64,000 bases of DNA from JAWLCA01 sp041687395 (GTDB taxonomy: Bacteria > Pseudomonadota > Alphaproteobacteria > Rhodobacterales > Rhodobacteraceae). A program made the translations under genes and the position numbers. Each line of letters begins with the position of its first letter. Positions within the stretch are counted from its first letter, which is position 1. Where the stretch lies: NCBI GenBank assembly GCA_041687395.1, contig JAWLCA010000017.1:1-64000 (forward strand), read 5' to 3'. Below are positions 16,377 through 24,569 of this stretch, one piece after another. Under the pieces are notes generated by a model, which saw only the letters and a program-made list of their open reading frames with translations, was not told the DNA's origin and made no database searches.

Positions 16377-17849
16377 TTGAGACCTCAGGCCATTTCCCAA
16401 CAACACCCGGCCAGCCTGGTGCGCACCGTCTGGATGCTGGCGCTCGGGCTTGCCATCCTGCTGGCCCAGACGATGGCGACCGAGGCGCAGATGCGCGGCG
16501 CGCCGGAAAGCTTTGCCGATCTTGCCGAACGCGTCAGCCCGGCGGTCGTGAACATCACGACCTCGACCACGGTTTCCGCGCCGACTGGCAATGCCCCGAT
16601 GGTCCCCGAAGGATCCCCGTTCGAGGATTTCTTCCGTGACTTCATGGATCGTGGGCCCGACGGCGAGCAGCAGCGCCAGCGCCGCAGCCAGGCGCTTGGG
16701 TCGGGCTTCGTGATTTCCGAAGACGGATTCATCGTCACCAACAACCACGTGATCGAAGGCGCCGACGAGATCCTGGTGGAGTTCTTCGAGGGCGGCGAGT
16801 TGCCCGCAACCCTGATCGGCACAGATCCCACCACCGACATCGCGCTGTTGAAGGTCGAAAGCGATAATCCGCTTCCCTTCGTGCCCTTCGGCGACAGCGA
16901 GGCCGCGCGCGTGGGCGACTGGGTCGTCGCGATGGGCAACCCGCTGGGACAGGGCTTTTCGGTTTCGGCCGGGATCATCTCGGCCCGCGGCCGTGCGCTG
17001 CAGGGCAGCTATGACGACTACCTCCAGACCGACGCGGCGATCAACCGCGGCAACTCTGGCGGGCCGCTGTTCAACATGGCGGGCGAGGTGATCGGCGTGA
17101 ACACCGCGATCCTGTCCCCCACCGGCGGTTCCATCGGCATCGGCTTCGCCATGTCCTCGGCCGTGGTGACGCGGGTCGTGGACCAGTTGCGCGAATTCGG
17201 CGAGACGCGCCGCGGCTGGCTGGGCGTCCGCATCCAGGACGTGACCCCCGAGATCGCCGAGGCGATCGGTCTGGAAACCGCCGCCGGTGCGCTGGTCACC
17301 GACGTCCCCGACGGGCCGGGCAAGGAGGCCGGGATCGAATCCGGCGACGTGATCCTGTCCTTTGACGGCGGCGATGTGGAGAACACCCGCGAACTGGTCC
17401 GCCGCGTCGGCAACGCCGAGGTGGGCAAGGCGGTGCGCGTCGTGGTCTTCCGCGACGGCCGCACCCAGACCCTGCGCGTGACCCTTGGCCGGCGCGAGAC
17501 CGCCGAGACCGCGAGCATGCCGGTGCCCGAGGAAGAGGCCGCCCCCCCTGCCGAGGAGACGGTGCTCGGCATGACTGTCGCCGTCCTGACGCCCGCCCTG
17601 CGTGAGGAACTGGGCCTGCCCTCCAGCGCCGAGGGGCTGCTCGTCCGCCTGGTGGAGGAGGACAGCGAAGCCTATGCCAAGGGCCTGCGCGCCGGTGACC
17701 TGATCACCGAGGCGGGCCAGCAGAAGGTGACCAGCATCGCCGATCTCGACGCCCGCCTCGAAGAGGCGCGCGAAGCCGGCCGCCGGTCGCTTCTGCTGCT
17801 GATCCGTCGCGGTGGCGAGCCGCGCTTCGTGGCGCTGTCGATCGAATGA
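16377..17849 (+). CDS. degP: Do-family periplasmic serine endopeptidase (DegP/MucD-like)
   Basis: Envelope protease and chaperone acting on misfolded periplasmic proteins. The start is probably TTG 16377, because AAGGAG (16365-16370) is ideally spaced for it; an in-frame ATG at 16338 would add 13 residues and lacks a ribosome site. A signal peptide follows (VWMLALGLAILLAQTMATEAQ). The trypsin-like domain has His in TNNHVIEGAD, Asp in TTDIALLKV and Ser in NRGNSGGPLFN. Two PDZ domains follow (about 270-360 and 395-480), the first opening with RRGWLGVRIQDV. The length of 490 residues fits. It lies downstream of the hflKC operon, a related quality-control function. A strong GC hairpin follows the stop. 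Confidence 0.93.
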   Translation: MRPQAISQQHPASLVRTVWMLALGLAILLAQTMATEAQMRGAPESFADLAERVSPAVVNITTSTTVSAPTGNAPMVPEGSPFEDFFRDFMDRGPDGEQQRQRRSQALGSGFVISEDGFIVTNNHVIEGADEILVEFFEGGELPATLIGTDPTTDIALLKVESDNPLPFVPFGDSEAARVGDWVVAMGNPLGQGFSVSAGIISARGRALQGSYDDYLQTDAAINRGNSGGPLFNMAGEVIGVNTAILSPTGGSIGIGFAMSSAVVTRVVDQLREFGETRRGWLGVRIQDVTPEIAEAIGLETAAGALVTDVPDGPGKEAGIESGDVILSFDGGDVENTRELVRRVGNAEVGKAVRVVVFRDGRTQTLRVTLGRRETAETASMPVPEEEAAPPAEETVLGMTVAVLTPALREELGLPSSAEGLLVRLVEEDSEAYAKGLRAGDLITEAGQQKVTSIADLDARLEEAREAGRRSLLLLIRRGGEPRFVALSIE

Positions 17850-17855
17850 CCCTGC

Positions 17856-17881
17856 GGGGGCGGGGCGCTGCCCCCGCCCCC
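17856..17881 (+). terminator. GC-rich hairpin downstream of the DegP-like gene
   Basis: GGGGGCGGGG (17856-17865) pairs perfectly with CCCCGCCCCC (17872-17881) around a six-base loop, seven bases after the stop codon. There is no T-tract, so it may stabilise the 3' end or assist Rho instead of acting as a classical intrinsic terminator. Confidence 0.5.
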
Positions 17882-17989
17882 CAGTGACTGTGTCCCGCAG
17901 GGGCGATCTGCCCCGCCCCTCTGGCAAATCCCCCTCCGCTGTCCTATGTCGCCAGCAAGATGGCTTTGGGACAGGGAACGGACGAACGC

Positions 17990-18313
17990 ATGGCAAAGAT
18001 TACCTATGTCGAATTCGGCGGCCGCGAGCATGTGGTCGACGTGGCTGACGGGCTGACCGTGATGGAAGGCGCCCGCGACAACGGCATTCCGGGGATCGAG
18101 GCCGATTGCGGCGGCGCCTGCGCCTGTTCCACCTGCCATGTCTATGTCGATCCGGCCTGGGTCGACCGCCTGCCCGCCAAGGATCCGATGGAAGAGGACA
18201 TGCTGGATTTCGCCTACCAGCCCGACCCGGTCCGCTCGCGCCTGACCTGCCAGCTGAAAGTGTCCGAGGCGCTGGACGGGCTGAAGGTCTTCATGCCCGA
18301 AAAGCAGATCTAG
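17990..18313 (+). CDS. 2Fe-2S ferredoxin (ferredoxin-VI/adrenodoxin type)
   Basis: Small soluble electron carrier of 107 residues. It begins MAKITYVEFGGREH and has four cluster ligands in the adrenodoxin pattern: Cys in EADCGGACACSTCHVYV (C-x5-C-x2-C) and the fourth in RLTCQLKV. This resembles Rhodobacter capsulatus ferredoxin VI. ATG 17990 was chosen over an in-frame ATG ten codons upstream because it matches the family N-terminus. Typical partners are a ferredoxin reductase, P450s or Fe-S cluster assembly; none is adjacent. The last four bases overlap the end of convergent purD. Confidence 0.92.
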   Translation: MAKITYVEFGGREHVVDVADGLTVMEGARDNGIPGIEADCGGACACSTCHVYVDPAWVDRLPAKDPMEEDMLDFAYQPDPVRSRLTCQLKVSEALDGLKVFMPEKQI

Positions 18314-19575
18314 TCCAGCGCGCGCCAGCCGATATCCCGGCGGCAGAACCCGCCGGGCCAGTCGATCCGGTCTACCATGCCATAGGCGCGCGCGCGCGCC
18401 TCGGTCAGGGTCGCACCGCGCGCGGTGACGGTCAGCACCCGGCCCCCCGTCGCCACATACTCGCCCTTCGCCCGGCCCGTGCCCGCGTGGAACACCATGT
18501 GGAAACTGTCCTCGGGCAGGTCTTCCAGCCCTGCGATCACGCTGCCCTTCTCATAGGCCCCCGGATAGCCCCGTGCCGCCATCACCACGCACAACGCGTG
18601 GTCGTCGGCCCAGTTCACCCGCATCGCGGCCAGCCGCCCCTCGGCGCAGGCCAGCATCAGGTCCAGCGCCTGCGCGCCCAGCCGCATCATCATCGCCTGG
18701 CACTCCGGGTCGCCGAAGCGGACGTTGTATTCCACCAGCCGCGCGCTGTTCCCGTCGATCATCAGCCCGGCATAAAGCACCCCCTGATAGGGCGTGCCGC
18801 GCGCCGCCATCTCGGCCACGGTGGGGCGGATGATCTGCTCCAGCACCTGTGCCTGCAGGGCGTCCGTCAGCACCGGGGCGGGGGAATAGGCGCCCATGCC
18901 CCCGGTGTTCGGGCCTGTGTCGCCCTCGCCCACGCGCTTGTGGTCCTGCGCGGTGCCGATGGGCAGCACGTCGGTCCCATCGCACAGCACGAAGAAACTC
19001 GCTTCCTCTCCGGCCATGAACTCTTCGATCACCACCTCGGCCCCGGCCTCGCCGAATGCACCGCCGAACATCTCGTCCACCGCCGCCAGCGCCTGATCGA
19101 CCGTCTCGGCCACCACCACGCCCTTGCCGGCGGCCAACCCGTCGGCCTTCACCACGATGGGCGCGCCCTGCGCCCGGATGTAGTCCCGCGCGGCCCCGGC
19201 CTCGGAGAACCGCGCCCAGGCGGCCGTCGGCGCGCCGCAGGCGTCACAGACCTCCTTGGTGAAGGCCTTGGATGCCTCCAGCTTTGCTGCTGCGGCAGAG
19301 GGGCCGAAACAGGCGATCCCCGCCTCGCGCAGCCGGTCGGCCACGCCGGCGGCCAGCGGCGCCTCGGGTCCGATCACCACGAAGTCGATGGCGTTTTCTT
19401 CCGCGAATGTCGCCACCGCGCCGGGGTTCAGGATGTCGAGATCGGCGCAATCGGCGATCTCGGCGATGCCTGCATTACCAGGCGCCACGATCAGCCGGTC
19501 GCATTTCGGGTTCTGCTTGATTGCCCAAGCCAACGCATGTTCGCGCCCGCCGCCGCCCAGCACCAGAATGTTCAT
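18310..19575 (-). CDS. purD: Phosphoribosylamine-glycine ligase
   Basis: Second step of purine synthesis: joins phosphoribosylamine and glycine using ATP to give GAR. The 421-residue ATP-grasp protein begins MNILVLGGGGREHALAWAI. It contains FGPSAAAAKLEASKAFTKE, the ATP-grasp segment APIVVKADGLAAGKGVVVA, TGPNTGGMGAYSPAP and the metal-binding block YNVRFGDPECQ. Length and motif order are normal. It is divergent from xseA, with 69 nt between the starts, and its end overlaps the ferredoxin gene by four bases. All catalytic elements appear intact. Confidence 0.97.
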   Translation of the reverse strand: MNILVLGGGGREHALAWAIKQNPKCDRLIVAPGNAGIAEIADCADLDILNPGAVATFAEENAIDFVVIGPEAPLAAGVADRLREAGIACFGPSAAAAKLEASKAFTKEVCDACGAPTAAWARFSEAGAARDYIRAQGAPIVVKADGLAAGKGVVVAETVDQALAAVDEMFGGAFGEAGAEVVIEEFMAGEEASFFVLCDGTDVLPIGTAQDHKRVGEGDTGPNTGGMGAYSPAPVLTDALQAQVLEQIIRPTVAEMAARGTPYQGVLYAGLMIDGNSARLVEYNVRFGDPECQAMMMRLGAQALDLMLACAEGRLAAMRVNWADDHALCVVMAARGYPGAYEKGSVIAGLEDLPEDSFHMVFHAGTGRAKGEYVATGGRVLTVTARGATLTEARARAYGMVDRIDWPGGFCRRDIGWRALD

Positions 19576-19644
19576 GGCATCCGCCCCTTTTGCCCGCCGC
19601 GTCCGCGTCCTAAGCTATGGGTTGCAGCCAGACAAGGACAGCGG

Positions 19645-21000
19645 ATGCAGGACCTGTTCGAACACGCCGAAACCACCGGCAACGCCCCGGAATTCACCGT
19701 GTCGGAGCTTTCGGGCGCGGTAAAGCGGGTGATCGAGGGCGAATTCGGCCGCGTCCGCGTGCGGGGTGAGATCGGCCGCGTCTCGCGCCCCGGCTCGGGC
19801 CATGTCTATTTCAACCTGAAGGATCAGGGCGCGTCGCTCGACGCCGTCTCGTGGCGCGGACAGGTCGGCAAGCTCGCCGTGCAGCCGGAAGAGGGGCTGG
19901 AGGTGATCGCCACCGGCCGGATGACCACCTTTCCCGGCCAGTCGAAATATCAGCTGATCGTCGAGGAACTGGCGCCCGCCGGCATGGGCGCGTTGATGGC
20001 GATGCTGGAAAAGCGCAAAGCGGCCCTGCAGGCCGAGGGGCTGTTCGACCCCGCGCATAAGCAGCCGCTCCCCTTCCTGCCCGAGGTGATCGCCGTCGTC
20101 ACCTCGCCCACCGGCGCGGTGATCCGTGACATCCTGCACCGGCTGCGCGACCGCTTTCCGCGCCGGGTGATGATCTGGCCTGTGCCGGTGCAGGGCGCAG
20201 CCTGCGCCCCCGCCGTCGCCGCCGCGATCCAGGGCCTGAACGCCCTGCCGATGGGCCGCATCCCGCGCCCGGATCTCATCATCGTCGCCCGCGGCGGCGG
20301 CTCGGTCGAGGATCTGTGGGGCTTCAACGAGGAGATCGTGGTGCGCGCCGCCGCCGAAAGCGCGATCCCCCTGATCTCGGCCGTGGGGCACGAAACCGAC
20401 ACCACGCTGATCGACTACGCCTCCGACTGGCGCGCGCCCACGCCCACGGCGGCGGCCGAGCGCGCCGTGCCGGTGCGGATGGATCTGATCGCCTGGACCG
20501 ACGGCATGGGCGCGCGCCTGTCGCGCGCGCTGACGCAAGGCGTGGGCCTGCGCGGCCAGCGCCTGCGCGATCTGTCGCGCGCCCTGCCACGCCCGGCGAC
20601 GCTGGTCGAACGCGCGGCCCAGCGGTTGGACCAATGGGGCGATCGCCTGCCGGCGGCGCTGCACGCCAACGCGGCGAAAAAGCGCGAACGTTTCCTGCCG
20701 TTGGCCGCCCATATCCGGCCCCGACCGCTCTTGAACCAGATCGCCCGACAGCGGCAGGCGCTGGCAGCACTCGACCAGCGTCTGACCGCCGCACCCGGCC
20801 AGCGGCTCGCGCGCCTGTCCGACCGGTTGGCAGCACTGGACCGCATGCGCCAGACGTTGGGCTATACCGAGACCTTGCGGCGTGGCTACGCGGTGGTGCG
20901 CGCGGGCGATCGGGTCGTCACCACCCGCGCCGAGGCCGAGCATCAGGCGGCGCTGGAAATCGAGTTCCAGGACGGCCGCCTGAGCGTGCACAAGGGTTAA
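19645..21000 (+). CDS. xseA: Exodeoxyribonuclease VII large subunit
   Basis: Catalytic subunit of exonuclease VII, which degrades single-stranded DNA from both ends. The 451-residue protein begins with an OB-fold domain (EFTVSELSGAVKRVIEGEFG, then SGHVYFNLKD) and continues with the catalytic domain: VVTSPTGAVIRDILHRLRDR and IIVARGGGSVEDLWGFNEE, then SAVGHETDTTLIDYASDWRAPTP in two adjoining blocks. A long coiled-coil region follows and the protein ends with GYTETLRRGYAVV. ATG 19645 follows AAGGA. The gene for the small subunit (xseB) is not adjacent. Confidence 0.97.
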   Translation: MQDLFEHAETTGNAPEFTVSELSGAVKRVIEGEFGRVRVRGEIGRVSRPGSGHVYFNLKDQGASLDAVSWRGQVGKLAVQPEEGLEVIATGRMTTFPGQSKYQLIVEELAPAGMGALMAMLEKRKAALQAEGLFDPAHKQPLPFLPEVIAVVTSPTGAVIRDILHRLRDRFPRRVMIWPVPVQGAACAPAVAAAIQGLNALPMGRIPRPDLIIVARGGGSVEDLWGFNEEIVVRAAAESAIPLISAVGHETDTTLIDYASDWRAPTPTAAAERAVPVRMDLIAWTDGMGARLSRALTQGVGLRGQRLRDLSRALPRPATLVERAAQRLDQWGDRLPAALHANAAKKRERFLPLAAHIRPRPLLNQIARQRQALAALDQRLTAAPGQRLARLSDRLAALDRMRQTLGYTETLRRGYAVVRAGDRVVTTRAEAEHQAALEIEFQDGRLSVHKG

Positions 21001-21035
21001 GTGCAGGTAAACAAGAATCGCGATTTACAGCCTTT

Positions 21036-21068
21036 TCAAGGGCTTGCGATTTTGTGCACGCGTGCACA
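21036..21068. repeat. 33-bp palindrome-containing element, copy 1
   Basis: TCAAGGG-C-TTG-CG-ATTTTG leads into TGTGCACGCGTGCACA (21053-21068), a perfect 16-bp dyad. It lies between the convergent ends of xseA and the quinone reductase. A second copy with 28 of 33 identical bases is at 55271-55303. In that copy the dyad is TGTCCACGCGTGGACA: both arms changed, so symmetry is kept. Confidence 0.6.
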
Positions 21069-21085
21069 CCCCGCGGTTCCGCCCC

Positions 21086-22060
21086 TCATGGGATCAGAAC
21101 CGAAGACCCCGTCGTGGCCCGCGCCCCCAGCTTTTCATGGGCCGCGGCCGCCTGATCCAGCGGCCATTTCTGATCGATCCGGATCTTCAGATGCCCCGCC
21201 TCGATCGCCCCGAACAGATCCGCCGCCGCCGCCTCCAGCCAGTCCCGGCGGTTGACGAAATGAAACAGCGTCGGCCGCGTGGCAAACAGTGACCCCCGCG
21301 CCAGATCGGTCAGCCGGAACTGATCCGGCTTGCCCGAGGACTGGCCGAACAGCACCAGCGTCCCGAACCGCTGCAGGCAATCCAGCGAGCCCATCACCGT
21401 ATCCTTGCCGACCGAGTCATAGACCACGCGCACGCCCGAACCGCCAGTGATCTCGGCCACCCGCTCGACGAAATTCTCGGACCGGTAGTCGATCACTTCC
21501 GCATAGCCATGCTCGCGGGCGAGTGCGCATTTCTCCGGCCCCCCGGCCGTCCCGATGGCCTTCACCCCCAGGTGCTTCATCCACTGCCCGGCAATCAGCC
21601 CCACACCGCCCGCCGCGGCATGGAACAGCACCCGGTCGCCCGCCTGCAGCTTCACCGTGTCATGCAGCAGATACCGCGCCGTCAGCCCCTTCAGCATCAC
21701 CGCCGCCGCCACCTCGTCAGGGATCGCGTCAGGCACCCTGACCAGCCGATCGGCCGCCGCGATCCGGTGGGTGGCGTAGGCCCCGCCCTGGATCACATAA
21801 GCCACTCGGTCCCCCGCCTGCAGCCAGTCCACGCCCGGCCCGACAGCCTCGACCACGCCCGCGCCCTCTGATCCCAGGATGAAGTCCCGCTCCACCGGCC
21901 AGGGATAAAGGCCGTCGCGCATGTAGACGTCGAGGAAGTTCAGCCCCACGGCGGTCTGGCGGATCAGCACCTCACCCTGTCCCGGTTCGGGCGGGGTGAT
22001 GTCGATGCGGTGCAGTACTTCCGGGCCACCCGGTTCGCGGGCGGCGATGGCATAGGGCAT
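21086..22060 (-). CDS. NADPH:quinone reductase, zinc-independent MDR family
   Basis: Cytoplasmic medium-chain dehydrogenase/reductase of 324 residues that probably reduces quinones or alpha,beta-unsaturated carbonyls with NADPH. Hallmarks of the QorA group are GLNFLDVYMRDGLYP, LGSEGAGVVEAVGPGV, GGVGLIAGQWMKHLG (Rossmann motif) and NFVERVAEITGGSGV then VVYDSVGKDT. Zinc-ligand cysteines of alcohol dehydrogenases are missing. It starts at ATG 22060, one nucleotide after the stop of the AhpD-like gene upstream on the same strand, so the two are probably co-transcribed. Confidence 0.92.
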   Translation of the reverse strand: MPYAIAAREPGGPEVLHRIDITPPEPGQGEVLIRQTAVGLNFLDVYMRDGLYPWPVERDFILGSEGAGVVEAVGPGVDWLQAGDRVAYVIQGGAYATHRIAAADRLVRVPDAIPDEVAAAVMLKGLTARYLLHDTVKLQAGDRVLFHAAAGGVGLIAGQWMKHLGVKAIGTAGGPEKCALAREHGYAEVIDYRSENFVERVAEITGGSGVRVVYDSVGKDTVMGSLDCLQRFGTLVLFGQSSGKPDQFRLTDLARGSLFATRPTLFHFVNRRDWLEAAAADLFGAIEAGHLKIRIDQKWPLDQAAAAHEKLGARATTGSSVLIP

Positions 22061-22061
22061 G

Positions 22062-22478
22062 TCAGTCCTCCTTGTCGTCGTCTTGCAGAAAGGCCGCGTC
22101 GATCGGCGGGCGGATCGCGTTCAGGATGTGGTTGGTCTTTGCCGCCGTGGCGACGATGCGCAACAGTTCCGCCTGTTCCGCATCGGTCATCCCGCGCGCA
22201 CGGGCCGAGGCGAGGTGCGAATGGGTGCAGTAGTCGCAGGCATTGGCGATGGAAACCGCCGCATAGATCATCTCTTTCGTCTTGGGATCGATCTGCGACG
22301 GCGTCGCCAGCACCGCCTTTACGTCGCGCCACACCTCTTCCAGCAGCGCCGGGTCGAAGGCGAGGTATCGCCAGACGTTGTTGATGAAGTCGGATCGCCG
22401 CGTGGCGCGGATATCGTCGAAGACGGCGCGCACACGGGGATCGGATTCCGGGTCTTTCGGTGGTCGGATGGTAGCCAT
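22062..22478 (-). CDS. Carboxymuconolactone decarboxylase/AhpD-like protein
   Basis: A 138-residue protein of the CMD/AhpD fold. The redox motif CDYCTHSH (CxxC plus His) shows it is of the AhpD-like peroxidase type rather than a decarboxylase. The C-terminal ANACDYCTHSHLASARA helix and the following NHILNAI segment are typical. The start at ATG 22478 gives MATIRPPKDPESDPRV. It is four nucleotides downstream of the cyclase gene and ends one nucleotide before the quinone reductase starts, so it sits inside a compact minus-strand operon with oxidative or aromatic-detoxification flavour. Substrate unknown. Confidence 0.85.
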   Translation of the reverse strand: MATIRPPKDPESDPRVRAVFDDIRATRRSDFINNVWRYLAFDPALLEEVWRDVKAVLATPSQIDPKTKEMIYAAVSIANACDYCTHSHLASARARGMTDAEQAELLRIVATAAKTNHILNAIRPPIDAAFLQDDDKED

Positions 22479-22482
22479 GGTT

Positions 22483-23304
22483 TCAGATCAGGCTGAACAC
22501 GCGGGCAGGCCCGCCGGTGCCGCCGGCATGCTTCGGCGCGCCGACGACCAGCGTCGCCCCTACCGGCGGCAGCGCATCCAGGTTCGCGAGGCACTCGATC
22601 CCCCAACGGTTCGTCGGAAGCCAGGCGTAATGGGTGGCGAAATCAGCGCTGGGTCCGTGGTCGAGCGAGAGGGTATCAACCGCGATGCCCGCCACATCGG
22701 CTTCTTCCATCAGCATCTGCGCCGCCTCGACATGAAAGCCGGGAAAATGCATCACGCCCGCGTCGTCGGCATTGCGGAACTTCGCATCGCGCACATGGGC
22801 CGCCCAGCCGGAGTTCATCGCCACGCAGCATCCCGCGGGCAGGTCGCCGTTCGCAGCGATCCAGGCACGGATGTCGTCGGGCGTCACCTGGGCATCGGCA
22901 TCCTCGGCAGCCTTCTGGCGGATGTCGATGATCGCCAGCGGCACGATCAGCCGTTCCACCGGGATCTCGTCCACCCCCAGACCGTCTGCCGAGAAATGCA
23001 GCGGTGCGTCCACATGGGTGCCGGTGTGTTCGTTGACGCGGAATTCCTTCAGGTTGATGCCGTGTTCGGCGTAGTTGAACAGCGTGGTCGAGAAGAACTG
23101 CTGCTCGCCGAAGAATGTCGGGAAATCCTCGGTCAGGGTGTGGGTCAGGTCGGCCACCCCGTTCGTCGGCTGGGCGCGAACCGGGCTGGGGGCGACCGTT
23201 GCGCCAAGCGCCGCCGCGGCGCCGGCCGCCGCCCCGGCACGGAAGAAGTCGCGCCGGCCCAGCATCCTTTGTTTCACCGATTCAATCACGCAGGCATTGC
23301 ACAT
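22483..23304 (-). CDS. Tat-exported cyclase family protein (kynurenine-formamidase-like fold)
   Basis: A 273-residue metal-dependent hydrolase of the cyclase family. The metal-binding motif HTGTHVDAPLHF and the later AVDTLSLDHGPS block are diagnostic. The N-terminus has a twin-arginine signal, RRDFFRAGAAAGAAAALG, so the folded enzyme is probably exported to the periplasm. ATG 23304 follows GGGAGG; the same frame extends upstream without merit. The first residues MCNACVIESVKQRM are shared, as I recall, by many of these exported cyclases. Cytoplasmic relatives hydrolyse N-formylkynurenine; the substrate here is unknown. The next two genes downstream are AhpD-like and quinone reductase. Confidence 0.88.
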   Translation of the reverse strand: MCNACVIESVKQRMLGRRDFFRAGAAAGAAAALGATVAPSPVRAQPTNGVADLTHTLTEDFPTFFGEQQFFSTTLFNYAEHGINLKEFRVNEHTGTHVDAPLHFSADGLGVDEIPVERLIVPLAIIDIRQKAAEDADAQVTPDDIRAWIAANGDLPAGCCVAMNSGWAAHVRDAKFRNADDAGVMHFPGFHVEAAQMLMEEADVAGIAVDTLSLDHGPSADFATHYAWLPTNRWGIECLANLDALPPVGATLVVGAPKHAGGTGGPARVFSLI

Positions 23305-23386
23305 AGGCTCCCTCCCCAGTCTTGCGGCTTGCCGAAATGATGCCGGAGGATGCGACCGATCCTCGCGGGGCACAAGCACCTTGCAG

Positions 23387-23992
23387 TCACTCTCCGGGTC
23401 GTTTCAGCGAGAAGACCTTTTCCACCACCGCATAGTCGCGATAGCCGCAGCGGGCGAGCGGCTGGAAACGGGTGATGTCGAACATGCCGTCCACCAGACA
23501 GTCGTCGCGCAGGTGCACGCCGGTCACTTCGCCGAAGGTGACGAAGTTCGCCTCGCCGGGCAATTGCACGATCCGGGTCAGCTTGCATTCCAGCGCGGCC
23601 GGCGCGCCCGCGACGCGCGAGCAAGGAACGGTCCGGCAATCCTCACGGGGGATCTCCGCATCCGCGAACTCGTCCACCTCGCGCCCCCAGGGGCCGGAGG
23701 TGCGGTTCATCACGTCGCGCATCGCATATTCGACGATGTTGACGCAGAAGACGCCCGTCTCGCGGATGTTCGCGACGGAGTCCTTCGTGCCGTCGCGGTC
23801 AGGTTTCGCGCTGGTCGATGCGAACATCACCTGAGGCGGCACATAGGCCACAGCATTGAAGAAGGAATAGGGCGCAAGGTTCTCGGACCCGTCCGCGCCG
23901 CAGGTGGAGATCCAGCCGATCGGGCGGGGGGTGACGACGGCGTTGAACGGGTTGTGCGGCAGGCCATGGCCGTCTTCGGGGCGGTAGAACAT
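23387..23992 (-). CDS. Flavin reductase-like (FMN-binding split-barrel) protein
   Basis: A 201-residue FMN-binding split-barrel protein. The opening MFYRPEDGHGLPHNPFNAV then TPRPIGWIST is characteristic of flavin-reductase-like proteins, and CVNIVEYAMRD and LECKLTRIVQLP follow as expected. Such proteins supply reduced flavin or act as oxidoreductases themselves. An in-frame ATG at 24004 would add four residues (MGAC); both starts have weak ribosome sites, so the start is uncertain. It is the first gene of a minus-strand run ending with the quinone reductase, 82 nt upstream of the cyclase. Confidence 0.88.
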   Translation of the reverse strand: MFYRPEDGHGLPHNPFNAVVTPRPIGWISTCGADGSENLAPYSFFNAVAYVPPQVMFASTSAKPDRDGTKDSVANIRETGVFCVNIVEYAMRDVMNRTSGPWGREVDEFADAEIPREDCRTVPCSRVAGAPAALECKLTRIVQLPGEANFVTFGEVTGVHLRDDCLVDGMFDITRFQPLARCGYRDYAVVEKVFSLKRPGE

Positions 23993-24077
23993 GCAGGCTC
24001 CCATCGGTTTGCCCTTCGGTTTGAACGTGACCTAGCCCCGTGCTAGGGGCGATTCCAGTCAAAACGGGGGCGGGTGG

Positions 24078-24569
24078 GTGTATCAACTGGCCGAGGAGAC
24101 AGCGGCCGACTGGTGGGAGGTCGAGGCGCTTTACGACCTCTGCTTCGCGCCTGGGCGCGAGGCGCTGTCGTCCTACCGGCTGCGCGATGGCGTTGAACCC
24201 GTGAAAGAGCTGTGCCTCACCCTGCGCGATGGCGATGGTACGCTGGCGGCGGCGATCCGCTACTGGCCGGTGCGGGTGGGCGGGCAGCCCACGCTGCTGC
24301 TGGGGCCGATCGCCGTGCACCCCACACGCCAGGGCGAGGGGCTGGGCGGCTACCTGATCCACGAAAGCCTGACCGCGGCCCGGCGTCTGGGCTGGACCCG
24401 CGTGCTCCTGGTAGGAGATGCACCCTATTACCGCCGCTTCGGCTTCACCCGCCGCGAGGGGGTGGAGATGCCGCCGCCGACCAACCCCGAACGCGTGCTT
24501 GGCTATGATCTGGTCGAAGGGGCCTGGGCCGGGGTGACCGGCCCGGTGACGCGCTGGCCTCAGCCCTGA
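24078..24569 (+). CDS. GNAT-family N-acetyltransferase
   Basis: A 163-residue acetyl-CoA-dependent N-acetyltransferase of unknown substrate. The acetyl-CoA-binding motif A is GPIAVHPTRQGEGLGGYLI (Q-x2-G-x-G pattern), followed by motif B around VGDAPYYRRFGFTRRE. It starts at GTG 24078 after a G-rich stretch; no ATG gives the N-terminal strand. Its last ten bases overlap the end of convergent ptsP. Compared with the YhbS-like group, the NPERVLGYDL segment near the C-terminus fits well. Confidence 0.87.
   Translation: MYQLAEETAADWWEVEALYDLCFAPGREALSSYRLRDGVEPVKELCLTLRDGDGTLAAAIRYWPVRVGGQPTLLLGPIAVHPTRQGEGLGGYLIHESLTAARRLGWTRVLLVGDAPYYRRFGFTRREGVEMPPPTNPERVLGYDLVEGAWAGVTGPVTRWPQP

Noticed and set aside
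18106..19644. Long open frame reading into xseA from inside the ferredoxin gene
   Set aside because: xseA begins at 19645 after its own ribosome site; the extension is the reverse complement of purD.
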